A stretch of DNA of 38,665 nt from Mycobacterium colombiense (lineage in GTDB: Bacteria; Actinomycetota; Actinomycetes; Mycobacteriales; Mycobacteriaceae). The stretch spans positions 1-38,665 of the forward strand of contig NZ_QMEU01000037.1 in assembly GCF_003284975.1 (NCBI RefSeq). Direction: 5' to 3'. The notes under the pieces were generated by a model that ran no database searches, was not told where the DNA came from, and worked only from the letters and a program-made list of their open reading frames with translations. The position numbers and the translations under genes were made by a program. Positions 25,489 through 33,318 of this stretch are shown here, piece after piece (the stretch's first letter is position 1; each line of letters begins with the position of its first letter).

Positions 25489-26882
25489 ATGGCCAGTGAA
25501 GAACACGCGGTGACCGATCCCGATGCCGCGATGCTGTCGTTGAGCGAGCTGCAGCGATTGGTGGGCGCCGCCGAGGTGGACACCGTCATCGTGGCGTTCG
25601 CCGACATGCAGGGCCGGCTGGTCGGCAAGCGGATCGACGCCCGGCTGTTCGTCGACGAGGTGGCCAGGCACGGCGCCGAGTGCTGCGGGTACCTGCTCGC
25701 CGTCGACGTCGACATGAACACCGTGAGCGGCTACGCCATGTCGAGCTGGGACACCGGATACGGCGACACGGTGATGCTGCCCGACCTGTCCACCCTGCGG
25801 CGCATTCCCTGGCTGCCCGGCACGGCGTTGGTAATCGCCGACGTGGGCTGGTCCGACGGCAGCCCGGTCACCGTGTCGCCGCGGGCGATCCTGCGCCGCC
25901 AGCTGGACCGGTTGGCCGAGCGGGGCCTGGCCGCCGACGTCGCCACCGAACTGGAATTCATCGTCTTCGACGAGCCCTATCGCCAGGCGTGGGCCAACGG
26001 CTACCGCGGGCTGACCCCGGCCAGCGACTACAACATCGATTACGCGATCTCGGCGTCCTCGCGCATGGAGCCGTTGCTGCGCGACATCCGGCAGGGGATG
26101 ATCGGCGCCGGCCTGCGCTTTGAGGCCGTCAAGGGTGAATGCAACAGGGGACAGCAGGAAATCGGTTTCCGCTACGCCGACGCGCTGATCACCTGCGACA
26201 ACCACGTCATCTACAAGAACGGCGCCAAGGAGATCGCCGACCGGCACGGCAAGAGCCTCACGTTCATGGCGAAATACGATGAGCGAGAAGGCAACAGTTG
26301 TCACGTGCACCTCTCGCTGCGCGATTCGCAGGGTGGTGCCGTGTTCGCCGACCCCAGCCGCCCGCATGGCATGTCCTCGACGTTCGGCAGTTTCCTGGCC
26401 GGCCTGCTCGCCAGCCTGGGCGAGCTCACGCTGTTCTATGCGCCGAACGTCAACTCCTACAAGCGATTCGCCGACGGCAGTTTCGCGCCCACCGCGCTGG
26501 CGTGGGGTGTGGACAATCGCACCTGCGCGCTGCGGGTGGTCGGTCATGGGTCCAACACCCGCGTCGAGTGCCGGGTGCCCGGCGGCGACGTCAACCCGTA
26601 TCTGGCGGTGGCGTCCATCGTCGCCGGAGGGCTGTACGGTATCGAACGGGGGCTGGAGCTACCGGAGCCCTGCGCGGGAAACGCCTACCGGACTCCCGGC
26701 GTCGAGCGGTTGCCCGTCACCCTGCCGAGGCGGCCTCGGCGTTCGAACGCTCGGCGCTCGCGCGGGACGTGTTCGGCGACGAGGTGGTCGCCCATTACCT
26801 GAACAACGCGCGGGTGGAGTTGGCGGCCTTCAACGCGGCGGTCACCGACTGGGAGAGGATGCGTGGGTTTGAACGGCTTTAG
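25489..26882 (+). pseudogene. glnA4: Glutamine-synthetase-like enzyme GlnA4, frameshifted near the 3' end
   Basis: A GlnA-family enzyme (gamma-glutamylpolyamine synthetase or similar rather than the main ammonia-fixing enzyme). The N-terminal beta-grasp domain and the catalytic barrel are intact (ATELEFIVFD, EAVKGECNRGQQEIGFRYAD, GNSCHVHLSL, NSYKRF, NRTCALRVVGHG, RVECRVPGGDVNPYLAVASI). After VERLPVTL the frame is lost: the conserved continuation AEAASAFERSALARDVFGDE is read in another frame from about 26725 and ends at TAG 26880-26882. One missing base, probably a G in CTGGCC at 26724/26725, explains this. As given, the product stops at 26802 after about 25 aberrant residues and lacks the last 50 or so. 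It may be a true mutation or a sequencing error. Overlaps the next gene by 20 bases. Confidence 0.86.
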
Positions 26883-27660
26883 CCTCGATGGTGGCGACCC
26901 GCTGCGCCCGGCTACGCCGCGCTTGCGATCGCCACTGAGCCGCCCGGTTGTCGGCCTCACGACGTACCTGGAGCGGGTGCAGACCGGCATCTGGGACATC
27001 CCCGCCGGGTATCTGCCCGCCGACTACTTCGAAGGCGTCATCCTGGCCGGCGGGATCGCGGTGCTGCTGCCACCGCAGCCGGTGGACGCCGAGATCGTCG
27101 ATTCGGTTCTCGACAGCCTGCACGCCCTGGTGATCACGGGCGGCTACGACGTGGACCCCGCCAGCTACGGCCAGCAACCCCACCCGAGCACCGACCAGCC
27201 CCGCACCGACCGCGACGCGTGGGAGTTCGCGCTGTTGCGTGGCGCGCTGCGGCGGGGCCTGCCGGTGCTCGGAATCTGCCGCGGCGCGCAGATACTCAAC
27301 GTCGCGCTGGGCGGCACGCTGCACCAGCACCTGCCCGACGTGCTCGGGCACAGCGGACACCGGGCGGGCAACGGGGTATTCACCCGGCTGCCGGTGCGCA
27401 CCGTGGCGGGCACCCGGCTGGCCGCGCTGGTCGGGGAGGCCGCCGATGCGCCGAGCTATCACCATCAGGCCATCGACAAGGTGGGCGACGGCCTGGTGGT
27501 CAGTGCGCGGGACGGCGACGGCGTCGTCGAGGCGCTGGAGCTGCCGGGGGACAGGTTTGTGCTTGCCGTGCAATGGCATCCGGAGCAGTCGTTGGACGAC
27601 CTGCGGCTGTTCACCGCGATCGTGGACGCCGCGCGGTCCTACGCGGGACGCGGGAGCTGA
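26863..27660 (+). CDS. Class-I glutamine amidotransferase / gamma-glutamyl hydrolase (peptidase C26)
   Basis: A 265-residue PuuD-like hydrolase. The catalytic triad is present: the nucleophile Cys in LPVLGICRGAQILN, and His and Glu in WHPEQSLDD. The oxyanion region VITGGYDVDPASYG is typical of gamma-glutamyl-GABA hydrolases. Together with GlnA4 (gamma-glutamylation), an aldehyde dehydrogenase and an SDR, this resembles a Puu-type pathway for amines in which the glutamyl group is added, the chain oxidised and the glutamyl group removed. Start GTG 26863 follows GGGAGAGGA and overlaps the true 3' end of glnA4, showing translational coupling. Equivalent to Rv2859c. Confidence 0.9.
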   Translation: MGLNGFSLDGGDPLRPATPRLRSPLSRPVVGLTTYLERVQTGIWDIPAGYLPADYFEGVILAGGIAVLLPPQPVDAEIVDSVLDSLHALVITGGYDVDPASYGQQPHPSTDQPRTDRDAWEFALLRGALRRGLPVLGICRGAQILNVALGGTLHQHLPDVLGHSGHRAGNGVFTRLPVRTVAGTRLAALVGEAADAPSYHHQAIDKVGDGLVVSARDGDGVVEALELPGDRFVLAVQWHPEQSLDDLRLFTAIVDAARSYAGRGS

Positions 27661-27661
27661 G

Positions 27662-29026
27662 TTGAGCACCGCGCAACTGATCAACCCGGCCACCGAGGAG
27701 GTGCTGCGGTCGGTCGAGCATGCCGACGTTGCGGCGGTCGACGACGCGGTGGGCCGGGCGCGGGCGGCCCAGCGCAGGTGGGCGCGGTTGGCCCCGGCCG
27801 AACGGGCCGCCGGCCTGCGGGCCTTCGCCGCCGCCGTCGACGCCCACCTCGACGAGCTCGCCGCCCTCGAGGTCGCCAATTCTGGGCATCCCATCGCGTC
27901 GGCCGAGTGGGAGGCCGGTCACGTCCGCGACGTGTTGAACTTCTACGCGGCCAGCCCGGAACGCTTGTCCGGCAAGCAGATTCCCGTGGCCGGCGGCCTG
28001 GACGTCACGTTCAACGAGCCGATGGGTGTGGTCGGCGTGATCACCCCGTGGAACTTCCCGATGCCCATCGCGTCGTGGGGTTTCGCGCCGGCGCTGGCCG
28101 CGGGCAACGCCGTGCTGGTCAAACCCGCCGAGGTGACGCCGCTGACCACGATCCGGCTCGGTGAGCTGGCGGTGCAGGCCGGCCTCGACGCGGATCTGCT
28201 GCAGGTGCTGCCGGGGCGGGGTGCGGTGGTGGGGCAGCGGTTCGTCACCCATCCCGACATCCGCAAGGTGGTGTTCACCGGGTCCACCGAGGTCGGCAAG
28301 GCGGTGATGACGGGAGCGGCGGCACAGGTCAAGCGGGTGACCCTCGAACTGGGCGGCAAGAGCGCCAACATCGTCTTCGCCGATTGTGATCTGGAGCGCG
28401 CCGCCGCGACCGCGCCGGCCGGGGTGTTCGACAACGCGGGTCAGGACTGCTGCGCCCGCAGCCGGATACTGGTGCAGCGCAGCGTTTATGACCGCTTCAT
28501 GGAGTTGCTCGAGCCCGCCGTCACGCGCGTCGTCGTCGGCGACCCGGCGTCTCGGGGCACCGAGATGGGGCCGCTGGTGTCCGCTGCGCACCGCGACAAG
28601 GTGGCGTCGTACGTGCCCGACGACGCCCCGGTCGCGTTTCGCGGCACCGCGCCGGCCGGCCGCGGATTCTGGTTTCCGCCAACGGTTCTGACGCCGCACC
28701 GCACCGACCGCTGTGTCACCGACGAGATCTTCGGCCCGGTCGTCACGGTGCTGGCCTTCGACGACGAGCACGACGCCATCACGCTGGCCAACGACACCAG
28801 CTACGGCCTGTCCGGATCGATCTGGACCGACGATCTGTCCCGCGCGCTGCGCGTCTCGCGGGCGGTGGAAGCCGGGAACCTGTCGGTGAATTCGCACTCG
28901 TCGGTGCGCTACAGCACCCCGTTCGGCGGGTTCAAGCAGTCGGGGCTGGGCCGTGAGCTGGGCCCGGACGCGCCGCTGCAGTTCACCGAAACCAAGAACG
29001 TGTTCATCGCGATCAAGGAGGACTAG
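27662..29026 (+). CDS. aldC: NAD(P)-dependent aldehyde dehydrogenase
   Basis: Oxidises an aldehyde to the acid. The 454-residue product has PWNFPMPIASWGFAPALAAG, FTGSTEVGKAVM (cofactor loop), the general-base Glu in LELGGKSANIV, the catalytic Cys in FDNAGQDCCARSR, EIFGPVVTVL and the C-terminal PFGGFKQSGLGRELG. Shorter than the usual 480-500 but like Rv2858c. The TTG start at 27662, one base after the stop of the amidotransferase gene, agrees with the STAQLINPATEEVL N-terminus of relatives. Inferred substrate: a gamma-glutamyl-aminoaldehyde or similar from the operon context. Confidence 0.94.
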   Translation: MSTAQLINPATEEVLRSVEHADVAAVDDAVGRARAAQRRWARLAPAERAAGLRAFAAAVDAHLDELAALEVANSGHPIASAEWEAGHVRDVLNFYAASPERLSGKQIPVAGGLDVTFNEPMGVVGVITPWNFPMPIASWGFAPALAAGNAVLVKPAEVTPLTTIRLGELAVQAGLDADLLQVLPGRGAVVGQRFVTHPDIRKVVFTGSTEVGKAVMTGAAAQVKRVTLELGGKSANIVFADCDLERAAATAPAGVFDNAGQDCCARSRILVQRSVYDRFMELLEPAVTRVVVGDPASRGTEMGPLVSAAHRDKVASYVPDDAPVAFRGTAPAGRGFWFPPTVLTPHRTDRCVTDEIFGPVVTVLAFDDEHDAITLANDTSYGLSGSIWTDDLSRALRVSRAVEAGNLSVNSHSSVRYSTPFGGFKQSGLGRELGPDAPLQFTETKNVFIAIKED

Positions 29027-29029
29027 GCG

Positions 29030-29809
29030 GTGGCGGTCGATCTCACCCAACGACTGGCAGGCCGGGTGGCCGTCGTCACCGGCGCCGGCGGCGGCATCGG
29101 GCTGGCCGCGGCCCGGCGGATGCGCGCCGAGGGCGCCACCATCGTGGTAGGCGACATCGACGCCGACGCCGGTGGCGCGGCGGCCGAGGAACTGTCCGGT
29201 TTGTTTGTACCCACCGACGTGTCCGACCAGGGCGCGGTCGACGCGCTGTTCGGTACCGCGGCGCGTGCGCACGGGCGCATCGACATCGCGTTCAACAACG
29301 CCGGCATCTCCCCGCCCGACGACGACCTGATCGAGAACACCGAACTGCCGGCGTGGCAACGCGTTCAGGACGTCAACCTGAAGTCGGTGTACCTGTGCTG
29401 CCGGGCGGCGTTGCGCCACATGGTGCCCGCCCGCCAGGGATCGATCATCAATACCGCGTCGTTCGTCGCGGTCCTGGGGTCGGCGACGTCGCAGATCTCC
29501 TACACGGCGTCCAAGGGCGGGGTGCTGGCCATGTCGCGCGAGCTGGGCGTGCAGTTCGCCCGGCAGGGCATCCGCGTCAACGCCCTGTGCCCGGGGCCGG
29601 TCAATACCCCTCTGCTGCAAGAGCTTTTCGCCAAAGACCCGGAACGCGCCGCGCGCCGACTGGTGCACGTCCCGGTCGGCCGCTTCGCCAAACCCGACGA
29701 AATCGCCTCGGCAGTAGCGTTTTTGGCCAGCGACGACGCGTCGTTCATCACCGCCTCGACGTTCATGGTCGACGGCGGCATCAGCGCGGCCTATGTCACC
29801 CCGCTCTAA
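29030..29809 (+). CDS. Short-chain dehydrogenase/reductase (Rv2857c-like)
   Basis: A 259-residue SDR with the cofactor motif VTGAGGGIGLA, acidic VVGDIDAD (Asp after strand 2 favours NAD), NNAG, catalytic Ser in INTASFVAVLG and YTASKGG with the catalytic Tyr and Lys, ending FMVDGGISAAYVTPL. It begins 3 bases after aldC with GTG and closes the glnA4-amidotransferase-aldC-SDR operon. Its substrate is not known. Its stop codon overlaps by 4 bases the stop of the convergent PPE gene. Confidence 0.93.
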   Translation: MAVDLTQRLAGRVAVVTGAGGGIGLAAARRMRAEGATIVVGDIDADAGGAAAEELSGLFVPTDVSDQGAVDALFGTAARAHGRIDIAFNNAGISPPDDDLIENTELPAWQRVQDVNLKSVYLCCRAALRHMVPARQGSIINTASFVAVLGSATSQISYTASKGGVLAMSRELGVQFARQGIRVNALCPGPVNTPLLQELFAKDPERAARRLVHVPVGRFAKPDEIASAVAFLASDDASFITASTFMVDGGISAAYVTPL

Positions 29810-30765
29810 CCCAGCTCATTGGCCGCATGGGGACCGGGCGGCTCGCTGATCGCGACCAGGCGTACGGGTTCGCCGGTCCGATCCCCGATCGACCGCTCCA
29901 GCAGGGGCGCCGCGGCCGCCCAGGCGCGCGGCACCGACAGCGCGCCGACCGGCGCCGCGCGACGCAAGGCCGCCTTGACGCCTTTGGTGGCGGCCGGCTT
30001 CGGGAAAAGCGATTGCAGGGCCGCCGTCTTGTTCACCGAATTCAGGTGGGCGATCGCGAAATCTGACGCTGCGGTCACCGAGTTCAGCTTCGACAGCGGC
30101 GCGGTGACCGGGGACAGTGACGCATCGATCGTCTGCAGTGGTGACGACGACAAGCGCGCTAAAGCGTCGGGTATCACCGACATCACCTTGCGGCCGGCCG
30201 ATATGACGTCCGGTGCCGATTGCAAGACCCAACTACGTTCGGCCACAGCGGGATTGCCGGGTGGTTCGGGAAAGAGAGCAATCGCGGTGGCAGCGGCCGC
30301 GGCCCGCGCGTAGGCGTACATGGCGCCGGTGTTCTGCGCCCACATCGCGTCGTACTCGGCATCGGCGTCCGCGATCACCGTGCTGTGCTGGCCCAGACAA
30401 TTCGTCGAGGTGAGCGAGAGTCGTCGAGCGCGGTTGCCGGCGATCGCCGGCGGCGGGACGGTCGCCGTGAAGGCCGTCTGATGTGCGCCCGCCGCCGCCG
30501 CAAGCTGGGTGGCCGCGTGCTCACTGCGGGCCGCGACCGCCTCGAGCCAGTCGACGTAGAGTGCGGCTGCGGTGTGCTCCGCCGTGGCCAAGCCCTCGCC
30601 GGCCGCAGCCAACTTCGCGGTCACCGCCCGATAGTCGGCCGCCGCGGTAAAGAGCCGCACCGCCAGCGCATCCCACGCCGCCGCGGCCCGCATCATCGAG
30701 CCCGCGCCGGGCCCCGAATACATCAGCCCGGAATTGATCTCCGGAGGTAGCGTCGCGAAATCCAT
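29806..30765 (-). CDS. PPE family protein, PPE-SVP subgroup, short
   Basis: A 319-residue member of the mycobacterial PPE family. It starts MDFATLPPEINSGLMYSGPG (Pro7-Pro8-Glu9) and has the approximately 170-residue helical PPE domain with the AAAAWDALA WxG-like turn and YDAMWAQNTGAMYAYA. The SVP-subgroup motif GALSVPRAWAAAAP lies near residue 283. PPE proteins are ESX/type VII secretion substrates, usually paired with PE or Esx partners; no PE gene is adjacent here. Start ATG 30765 has GGAGG just upstream. The gene upstream on the same strand (122 bases away) encodes an exported protein. Ends overlapping the convergent SDR stop. Confidence 0.92.
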   Translation of the reverse strand: MDFATLPPEINSGLMYSGPGAGSMMRAAAAWDALAVRLFTAAADYRAVTAKLAAAGEGLATAEHTAAALYVDWLEAVAARSEHAATQLAAAAGAHQTAFTATVPPPAIAGNRARRLSLTSTNCLGQHSTVIADADAEYDAMWAQNTGAMYAYARAAAAATAIALFPEPPGNPAVAERSWVLQSAPDVISAGRKVMSVIPDALARLSSSPLQTIDASLSPVTAPLSKLNSVTAASDFAIAHLNSVNKTAALQSLFPKPAATKGVKAALRRAAPVGALSVPRAWAAAAPLLERSIGDRTGEPVRLVAISEPPGPHAANELG

Positions 30766-30887
30766 TACAGCCTCCGCCCCACAGTGGCGGTGTTTGTTAT
30801 GCCCGAAAACATGAGGATGTTCCTCCACGAGATAGACGCCGGGGTTACAAGCCGGTGGGCGAGGCACGCTCGGCCCGGGCGCCACGA

Positions 30888-31343
30888 TCAGCTACGGGCG
30901 ACGCAGATCTGGGTCAAGATATCTCGGTCGGACGAAATGACCGCCGGGGCGCGGGATCGGGCGCCGGCGGGCGCAAACCCTATCGGGGTGAACGACAACG
31001 GCACCGGCGCCAGCACCGATTGTGCCGACACGCGGTTCCAGGTCAAGGGCCGCTCCTTCGTCATCCACGCGCTGTGGAACGGCTTGCGGTTGGTCTTGTT
31101 CGCCGGCGCGCCGACGCGCGACGCCGCCACGGCTGGCTGGCCGAGGGCGGGCAGACGACCGTGCGTCAGTCCTGCGGCCGCGCCGAGTCCCGCGGACCAC
31201 GCGGCGGGCTCCGGCGGTGCCGCCGCGGAGAAGGCGGGTCGCAGCGCCGAACCCGTGATCAGGGCGGTGAAGGCCGCCACCGCTGCGGCAACCGCGATGG
31301 CCGCCTGCCATCGCCGAGTCTCGCCAACGCCCCGGAAAACCAC
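30888..31343 (-). CDS. Putative exported protein upstream of the PPE gene
   Basis: A 151-residue protein starting at GTG 31343. Residues about 12-41 form a signal-peptide or anchor-like segment (RRWQAAIAVAAAVAAFTALI, then SAAAPPEP). The rest is polar, with KPFHSAWMTKERPLTWNR and ending DRDILTQICVARS. Codon third positions are strongly G/C in this frame and weaker in the overlapping plus-strand and other minus-strand frames, supporting it as the real gene. TACATT lies 9 bases before the GTG, compatible with a leaderless transcript. The family is not recognised. Its position suggests co-transcription with the PPE gene downstream. Confidence 0.62.
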   Translation of the reverse strand: MVFRGVGETRRWQAAIAVAAAVAAFTALITGSALRPAFSAAAPPEPAAWSAGLGAAAGLTHGRLPALGQPAVAASRVGAPANKTNRKPFHSAWMTKERPLTWNRVSAQSVLAPVPLSFTPIGFAPAGARSRAPAVISSDRDILTQICVARS

Positions 31344-31428
31344 AGTGCACCGAATGTAGCGCGCAAAAATCGGCGAACGGTCTAAACGAGCTGTGAACTC
31401 GATCCGAGTCCGGTGTGTGTTTGCGCAG

Positions 31429-32562
31429 CTACGGCCCGAAAACGACGAGCGGAATGGCCATCTCCGCCGCGGTGGCTCCGCCGTGGAAGCCGATTAGGCG
31501 AGACGTTTCCGGGGGCTCGTGCGCGCTGGCCAGCACCGCGGCGTCACCTGAGCAGACGACGACCACGTCGCCAAGGCGTTCCAGGTGTTGCGGGGTGACC
31601 GTCCCGAACATGCCGGTGGCCACCGCCTGCTCGCGGCTGTACACGGTGGCGCTGCCGTCCAGCAGCTCGCCCCACGCCGCCCGCACGTCGCCGGCCGCCC
31701 CCGGCACGGTATGCAGATAGCGCACCCGCGGTTCGCCGGCCACCACCTCGATTCCCTCAGTCAGCCTGGGGTCGGAGTCGAGGTCGATCCGCGCCCGCTG
31801 TGGGACGTTGATGCCGCCGTGGTCGGCGGTGACCAGCATCGCCGCGTTCGGCGGCAGCGCCTCGAGCAGGCGGGTCAGCAGCGCATCGACGTTCGCCCCT
31901 GCGGCATGCCACTGCTGCGAACCGATCCCGAAGACGTGGGCGGCGGTGTCGAGCTCGGCGGTGTAGCCGTAGACCAGACCGGGCCCCGCGCGCAGCACGT
32001 CGGCCACCAGCCGCGCGTAGTCGTCGGCCGGACCCGCCGGGTGCAGCTCGGCGCCGCGGTAGGCGGCCTCGGTCAGCCCGCTGCCCACGAACATCGCCGG
32101 CAACACCGCGCCGGCGCTCACCCCCGCCGCCTGGAGCCGCTCGAACCACGTCGGCACCGGCTGCCACGTGGCGGGCGCCGGGTCGTCACGCCAGCGGACG
32201 TGGTTGAGCACCCGATCAGTGCCCGGCACCCTGAGCGTGAAGCCCAGGATCCCGTGCTCGCCCGGCTGTGCGCCGGTGCCCAGCGACACCAGGCTGGTCG
32301 GTGTGGTCGACGGGAACGTGCAGTCCAGCCGGGTCAGTCGTCCGGTGCCACCGGCCAGCACGGAGGCCAGCAGTGGGGCGCTGGCGGCCAGCCGGGGGAG
32401 CAGATCCCAGCCCAATCCATCCACCAGCACGACGAGCACCCGGTCGATCCGGTCCGCGTCCACCGACTCCGCCACCGCCAGTTCGTCCGGCAGGTGCGAG
32501 GCGCCCGGGACTCCGAGCAGGGTGGCCGCGGCGGGCAGCACGTCGCGCAGAGAACCGGGCAC
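31429..32562 (-). CDS. Alkaline-phosphatase-superfamily phosphodiesterase / nucleotide pyrophosphatase
   Basis: A 377-residue protein of the type I phosphodiesterase/nucleotide pyrophosphatase group. Two-metal motifs are visible: LVVLVDGLGWDLL (Asp48), the nucleophile Thr in CTFPSTTPTSLVSLGTG (Thr86/87), AELDTAAHVFG (Asp/His), LVTADHGGINVP (Asp-His) and the final His of GFHGGATAAEMAIPLVV. No signal peptide is evident, so it acts in the cytoplasm on an unknown phosphodiester or phosphonate. Start GTG 32562 lies 21 bases after the DUF6390-like gene, so it could be the last gene of the hydrogenase accessory unit, but a functional tie is unproven. Confidence 0.86.
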   Translation of the reverse strand: MPGSLRDVLPAAATLLGVPGASHLPDELAVAESVDADRIDRVLVVLVDGLGWDLLPRLAASAPLLASVLAGGTGRLTRLDCTFPSTTPTSLVSLGTGAQPGEHGILGFTLRVPGTDRVLNHVRWRDDPAPATWQPVPTWFERLQAAGVSAGAVLPAMFVGSGLTEAAYRGAELHPAGPADDYARLVADVLRAGPGLVYGYTAELDTAAHVFGIGSQQWHAAGANVDALLTRLLEALPPNAAMLVTADHGGINVPQRARIDLDSDPRLTEGIEVVAGEPRVRYLHTVPGAAGDVRAAWGELLDGSATVYSREQAVATGMFGTVTPQHLERLGDVVVVCSGDAAVLASAHEPPETSRLIGFHGGATAAEMAIPLVVFGP

Positions 32563-32583
32563 GGGGCCAGTCTGGTGGCGAAG

Positions 32584-33318
32584 TCAGACGTGCGCCAGTC
32601 GATGGCCGGTCACCCGCAGCTGCCGGTTCGTGCTGTCGGTCAGCGCGCACAGTTGCGCCGGCGACAGACGGCCGCACAACCGGCCCCAGTGCATCGCCAC
32701 CACATCGCCGGCAGCCACGTCGGGCACCGCGCTGTAGCCGTCAACCCACACGTCGAGCACCCGCGCCGACGGCGCCGACAGCGTAAGGGCCTGACCGTCC
32801 CAGGTCAGGTTGCGGCACGACACCTCGACGCGGTCCGCGTCGCGGGAAAGCACTGTGCCGGAGGTGATTCGGCAGTTGTCCAGTACGCTCAGCGGTTGTG
32901 CGTCGGTACCGCGGCCCAGGAAGCGCGTCCACGGATATACCCCGAAGACGTGGAAGCAGTGGTTGCCGGCGGCCTCGCCCGCCAGATCCGCGGTGAGGTG
33001 CGACCAGTAGTGGCCCGCCTGCGGGCCGATGATCTCGAGCAGCGCGTCGAAGAACCGCTGCGGGTCGAGGTCGGCGGCGACGCCGCCGCCGAGCCAATAG
33101 GATTCGACCAGGCGGTAATCCAGCGGGTCGGCGATGCCGGTCAGCTCCGACAGCACCCGCAGGTACGGCCAGGCCCCGGAGAACTTCGTCGCCGCCCTGC
33201 GCACGTCGGCGACCGACCCGTCCCGCAGGGTGGCTCCCAACGGCGGCCCGCAGTAGCCCAGCGCGTTGGGCGCGTAGGCGTAGCGCGCGAACATCTCGGC
33301 ACCCCGGGGATCGGTCAA
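32584..33318 (-). CDS. DUF6390-like hydrogenase-associated protein
   Basis: A 244-residue protein with no assigned function. Notable segments are MFARYAYAPNALGYCGPP at the start, LVESYWLGGG, HYWSHLTADLAGEAAGNHCF, HVFGVYPWTRFLGRG and the C-terminal VAMHWGRLCGRLSPAQL. This matches my recollection of DUF6390, a family seen beside [NiFe]-hydrogenase maturation genes. No membrane segment or signal peptide. Start TTG 33318 overlaps the HypD stop by 4 bases (TTGA), with GGTGGGG upstream; an internal ATG at 33294 is the alternative. The coupling to hypD strongly implies a hydrogenase role, perhaps in assembly or as a scaffold. Conserved His and Cys residues could bind metal. Confidence 0.75.
   Translation of the reverse strand: MTDPRGAEMFARYAYAPNALGYCGPPLGATLRDGSVADVRRAATKFSGAWPYLRVLSELTGIADPLDYRLVESYWLGGGVAADLDPQRFFDALLEIIGPQAGHYWSHLTADLAGEAAGNHCFHVFGVYPWTRFLGRGTDAQPLSVLDNCRITSGTVLSRDADRVEVSCRNLTWDGQALTLSAPSARVLDVWVDGYSAVPDVAAGDVVAMHWGRLCGRLSPAQLCALTDSTNRQLRVTGHRLAHV

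Noticed and set aside
30784..31359. 191-codon plus-strand frame opposite the exported protein
   Set aside because: Codon third positions and the signal-like N-terminus favour the minus-strand frame; the plus-strand product lacks recognisable structure.
32216..32677. 153-codon minus-strand frame overlapping the phosphodiesterase gene start
   Set aside because: Out-of-frame shadow of the phosphodiesterase and DUF6390-like genes with Arg/Gly-rich content.
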